Shown: in pieces, positions 61,170 to 64,000 of the stretch
Position numbering within the stretch: the first letter of the stretch is position 1
How the letters are laid out: every line of letters begins with the position of its first letter
Origin: Kocuria dechangensis
GTDB taxonomy: Bacteria; Actinomycetota; Actinomycetes; Actinomycetales; Micrococcaceae
DNA length: 64,000 nucleotides
Direction of reading: 5' to 3'
Assembly: GCF_014636775.1 (NCBI RefSeq)
Contig: NZ_BMEQ01000003.1
Location: 198,052-262,051 of the forward strand
Made by a program: the position numbers and the translations under genes
Notes under the pieces: generated by a model
Databases searched by the model: none
What the model was told of the DNA's origin: nothing
What the model saw: only the letters and a program-made list of their open reading frames with translations

Positions 61170-61823
61170 ATGGACCTCCTCACCGGCACCGGTCTGGCGG
61201 CCTCGGCCGGGCTGAACGCCTACGTCCCGCTCGTGGTGCTCGGCCTGCTGGACCGGTACACGCAGTTCGTGGACCTCGGCCCGGGCTTCGCGTGGCTGTC
61301 CGACGGGTGGGTGCTCGGCATCCTCGCCGTGCTGCTGGCCGCGGAGGTCGTCGCGGACAAGATCCCGGCGGTGGACTCCGCCAACGACCTGCTGCAGACC
61401 TTCGTGCGCCCCACCGCCGGCGGCATCGTCTTCGGCTCGTCGGCGACCTCCCAGATCGCCGGGATCGGGCTGGGCGGGCAGACCGCGACCGTCACGGACC
61501 CGGAGGCGTTCTTCGCCTCCCACGCCTGGGTGCCCGTGCTCACCGGCGTCGTGATCGCCCTGGTGGTGCACGTGACCAAGGCCGTGTCCCGCCCCGCGGC
61601 CAACACCCTGACGGCGGGGGCCGCCGCGCCGGTCGTCTCGACGGCCGAGGACGTCTCCGCCCTCGCGCTCTCCCTGGTGGCGGTGTTCCTGCCCCTGCTC
61701 GTGCTGGGGGTGCTGGCCGCCGTCGCGGTCCTGCTGTACGTCCTCTACCGCCGGCTGCGGGGGCGCCGCCGGCCCGGTGCCGGGGGCGACCGGCGGGACC
61801 GGGCGGCTCAGAACCCCAGGTAG
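61170..61823 (+). CDS. DUF4126 membrane protein
   Basis: A 217-residue integral membrane protein with about five helices. It begins TGTGLAASAGLNAYVPLVVL, the DUF4126 signature, with ADKIPAVDSANDLLQTFVRP and AAPVVSTAEDVSALALSLVA. The function is unknown. A polar Arg/Gly-rich tail ends the protein. The 3' end overlaps the convergent metallo-hydrolase gene by 16 bases. Confidence 0.85.
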   Translation: MDLLTGTGLAASAGLNAYVPLVVLGLLDRYTQFVDLGPGFAWLSDGWVLGILAVLLAAEVVADKIPAVDSANDLLQTFVRPTAGGIVFGSSATSQIAGIGLGGQTATVTDPEAFFASHAWVPVLTGVVIALVVHVTKAVSRPAANTLTAGAAAPVVSTAEDVSALALSLVAVFLPLLVLGVLAAVAVLLYVLYRRLRGRRRPGAGGDRRDRAAQNPR

Positions 61824-62635
61824 GCCAGCTGCGCGCCCACCGACAGCCGGGCGGCGGGCAGCACGTTCGGCGGCACGTCGTGGTAGATCCGGGCCGTGAT
61901 GGCCTCGAGGGTGGCGCCGCGGCCCAGGGACCGCACGGCCTCGCGCACCTCGGCGAGGCGCTCCATGCGGTGCTCGAGCAGCTCCTCGCAGGTCCTCTCC
62001 AGGTCCGGGCGCACCTCCGCGTGCCCGGGCAGGACCAGTGCCTCGCCCAGCACCGCGAGCCGGTGCAGCGAGCGCAGGTAGGCGCCGAGGGTCCCGTCCG
62101 GGTGGTCGAGGACCGTGGTGCCGCGGCCCAGCACCGTGTCCCCGGTCAGCACGCTGCCGCGGGGGACGCCGTCGGCGTCGTGGTCCCGATCGTCGTCCCG
62201 GCCGTCGTCCGTGCGGGGGAGGGGGGTGTCCTCGGGCAGGTGGAGGCACACCGAGTCCGCGGTGTGCCCGGGGGTGTGGAGCACCCGGATCCGGACCCCG
62301 GCCGCCTCGATCGTCTCGCGGTCGGCCAGCGGCTCGGCGTCGCGGCAGAGCTCGGGCAGGAAGGCGCGCACGGGCGCGCCGGTGAGGGCGTGGAACTCGT
62401 CCACGGACCCGGCGTGGTCGGCGTGCCGGTGGGTGATCAGCGTCAGGACCGTCCGGCCCGCGGCGGCGAGGGCCTCGAGGTGCCCGCGGTCGGCGGGGCC
62501 CGGGTCGACGACGACGACGTCCTGCTGCCCCGGCGCCCCGACCACCCACGAGTTGGTGCCTTCCAGGGTCATGGGGCCGGGATTGGGCGCGAGCAGCCGC
62601 CGGGTGAGCACGGTGGTGCGGGTGGGGTCCGTCAT
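61808..62635 (-). CDS. Metallo-beta-lactamase-fold hydrolase (LACTB2-like)
   Basis: A 275-residue MBL-fold protein. The metal motif is LITHRHADHAGSVDEFHAL (HxHxDH), with VLHTPGHTADSVCLHLPED and VLTGDTVLGRG supplying further ligands. NSWVVGAPGQQDVVVVDPGP near the start is typical of the glyoxalase-II/LACTB2 group, and a C-terminal winged domain (GATLEAITARIYHDVPPNVL) is present. Likely a thioesterase or RNase-type hydrolase; the substrate is unknown. Confidence 0.87.
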   Translation of the reverse strand: MTDPTRTTVLTRRLLAPNPGPMTLEGTNSWVVGAPGQQDVVVVDPGPADRGHLEALAAAGRTVLTLITHRHADHAGSVDEFHALTGAPVRAFLPELCRDAEPLADRETIEAAGVRIRVLHTPGHTADSVCLHLPEDTPLPRTDDGRDDDRDHDADGVPRGSVLTGDTVLGRGTTVLDHPDGTLGAYLRSLHRLAVLGEALVLPGHAEVRPDLERTCEELLEHRMERLAEVREAVRSLGRGATLEAITARIYHDVPPNVLPAARLSVGAQLAYLGF

Positions 62636-62685
62636 GCGGGCAGACTATCCGAGCGCGGCCCGCCCGGGCATCCGAGGACCCCCGG

Positions 62686-63159
62686 TCAGGGGCGGGCGAG
62701 CAGGGCGTCGAGCTTGACGAACGAGCTGCGCCATCCCGCGGCCGCGCCCGCGTGGACCGCGGGCGGCAGGGGCCCCTGCGTGACGACCAGCAGGGTGCCG
62801 CCGTCCCCGGTGGGCAGGAACTCGGCGCGCATCAGCACGAAGGTCTGCGTCGGCCTCCCGTCGGGGCCGGGCAGCGCCTCGCGGCCCTCGAGCAGCGCGT
62901 CCTGCTCCACGCGCACGTAGGTGGCGTGCACCGGCGAGACCTGGGCGGGGTCGGCGTCGCTGACCATCCGGAAGCGCTGCCGGCCTCCGGGCCGGACGTC
63001 GAGCTCCACGGAGTCCCGGGGCACGCTCCAGCCCTGCGGCCCGAACCAGCCGGCGAGCCGGTCGGGCTCGGTGAACGCGGCCCAGACGGCCGCCGGGGGG
63101 TGGGCGAGGTCGTGGGAGACGGAGAAGACCTCCGCCGGGTCCAGGTCGGTGACGTCCAT
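62686..63159 (-). CDS. SRPBCC/AHSA1-family protein
   Basis: A 157-residue START-like protein. VFSVSHDLAHPPAAVWAAFT and DRLAGWFGPQGWSVPRDSVE at the start, and GWRSSFVKLDALL at the end, are typical of Aha1/SRPBCC proteins that bind hydrophobic ligands. ATG 63159 begins the conserved part. Function unknown; often stress-linked. It is divergent from the TVP38-type gene. Confidence 0.85.
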   Translation of the reverse strand: MDVTDLDPAEVFSVSHDLAHPPAAVWAAFTEPDRLAGWFGPQGWSVPRDSVELDVRPGGRQRFRMVSDADPAQVSPVHATYVRVEQDALLEGREALPGPDGRPTQTFVLMRAEFLPTGDGGTLLVVTQGPLPPAVHAGAAAGWRSSFVKLDALLARP

Positions 63160-63248
63160 GGCTCCATTGTCCTCCCGGATCGTCTGTCCTCCCGGATCGT
63201 CCTCACGCCTTCCCGTGCCCGCCCCCGCCGGTGGGTACAGTGGCGCTC

Positions 63249-63971
63249 GTGAGCACGGAACCGGCACGGGACCCTGCGGACGCCGGCGGCGGCAGCGCCC
63301 GGCCCCCGGCGTGGCTCACCGCGCTCAAGGCGAGCGCACTGCTGCTCCTGCTCGGGCTCGCGGCCTGGTACCTCCTCTCCCAGGAGCTGCCCACCGTGGA
63401 CCAGATCCGCGCGTTCGTGGAGCGCTTCGGGGTGTGGGCCCCCCTGGTCTTCGGCGCCGTCTACGCCCTCGTGGGGGCCACGCCCATCCCCGTGACGATC
63501 ATGGCCGTCTCCGGCGGCTTCCTCTTCGGCATGGCCCAGGGCAGCGTGCTGGGCATCCTCGCGTCCACCGGCGGGGCGTGGCTGGGCTACTGGATCGCCC
63601 GCTTCCTGGGCCGCGACGCCCTGTACCGGATCGCCGGGCCCCGCCTCGGGACGGTGGAGGGCAAGCTCGAGGGCAAGGGCTTCCTCACGGTCCTCGTCCT
63701 GCGCCCGGTGGTGCCCCACTGGGCCCTGAGCTACGGGGCCGGGCTCGTGCGGATCCCGCAGCGCGACTACCTCGGGGCCACCGTGCTCGGGGGGATGCCC
63801 GGCCAGATCAGCTTCGCGGCCATCGGGGCGTTCACCTCCCGCCCGTCGTGGCCCGCCCTGGCCGCCGTCGCGATCTCCTGGGCAGTGGTGATCGTCGTCG
63901 GCACCATCACCTGGCGCCACTCCCGGCGGGAGGAGTCCGCGGACGGCGGCCGGGACGGGCCGGCGCCGTAG
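63249..63971 (+). CDS. TVP38/TMEM64 (DedA-like) membrane protein
   Basis: A 240-residue membrane protein with a VTT/DedA domain. FGVWAPLVFGAVYALVGATP, VSGGFLFGMAQGSVLGILAS and WLGYWIARFLGRDALYRIAG are hallmarks, and the VLRPVVPHWALSYGAGLVRI segment fits the F-x-R-pattern loop. GTG 63249 gives an N-terminus with a short polar lead before helix 1; an earlier in-frame start adds only six residues. Family members act as lipid scramblases or in membrane homeostasis. Confidence 0.87.
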   Translation: MSTEPARDPADAGGGSARPPAWLTALKASALLLLLGLAAWYLLSQELPTVDQIRAFVERFGVWAPLVFGAVYALVGATPIPVTIMAVSGGFLFGMAQGSVLGILASTGGAWLGYWIARFLGRDALYRIAGPRLGTVEGKLEGKGFLTVLVLRPVVPHWALSYGAGLVRIPQRDYLGATVLGGMPGQISFAAIGAFTSRPSWPALAAVAISWAVVIVVGTITWRHSRREESADGGRDGPAP

Positions 63972-63989
63972 CGGGCCGGGACTCCACCC

Positions 63990-64000
63990 GGGGGGGGGGG
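63990..64000. other. Terminal poly-G run
   Basis: The last 11 bases are all G, right after the TVP38-type gene. A run this long next to the window edge is more likely a contig-end or sequencing artefact than biology. Confidence 0.5.

Overview
The window is about 64 kb of very GC-rich DNA with dense short-spaced genes, frequent GTG starts and many stop/start overlaps of the ATGA/GTGA type. An actinobacterial SRP RNA, SAM-IV riboswitches, a mycothiol-dependent-type enzyme, an RskA-like anti-sigma factor and a DtxR-type iron box all point to an actinobacterium. The gene content fits Micrococcales, probably a Micrococcaceae member such as Kocuria. The genus is an inference. No rRNA, CRISPR array or prophage was seen.

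Layout: 1-3341 is the 3' end of a biotin operon (bioA tail, bioF, a degenerate cytochrome P450, bioD). 3320-8530 holds a sugar kinase, ilvD and an alanine/sodium symporter. 8644-10481 (minus) is metY with a CoA-binding protein under a SAM-I riboswitch. Back to back with it on the plus strand, a SAM-IV riboswitch leads a five-gene operon of acyl-CoA synthetase, two thiolase-family proteins, an OB-fold protein and an MHS transporter (10971-17091). 17224-23655 is an iron-box-controlled peptide/metallophore-type ABC importer plus an MFS protein, followed by hairpins and a transposase remnant. 24209-29632 (minus) carries a DASS carboxylate transporter, an Sdh locus that lacks its flavoprotein gene, and acs.

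29705-35809 is a sulfur-scavenging region. It contains a sulfonate-type ABC transporter behind a SAM-I riboswitch and a dimethyl-sulfide-monooxygenase-like flavin enzyme behind a second SAM-IV riboswitch. 35943-42976 has an Rv2629-like protein, a DUF4397/class F sortase/ECF sigma/anti-sigma module, cardiolipin synthase and a GNAT acetyltransferase. 43053-46421 is purSQL. 46629-50155 holds an MFS transporter, a frameshifted small membrane gene, an SDR and a helix-turn-helix protein with a recent internal duplication. 50250-56645 (minus) is dnaX, recR, lysC, a conserved protein and an orphan Rieske protein. Then come the SRP RNA, tRNA-Ser(GGA), a TetR regulator, a FrnE-like oxidoreductase, a pyridoxine-kinase-type kinase, a queuosine-precursor transporter and small membrane or housekeeping genes up to the window edge.

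The most coherent theme is methionine/SAM control. Four SAM-sensing leaders of two unrelated classes lie within 24 kb. They govern homocysteine synthesis (metY), sulfonate-type import, a DMS-type monooxygenase and an unexplained CoA-ligase/thiolase/transporter operon. That last operon is the best candidate for an undescribed function: uptake and CoA-dependent breakdown of a sulfur-containing carboxylate when SAM is low.
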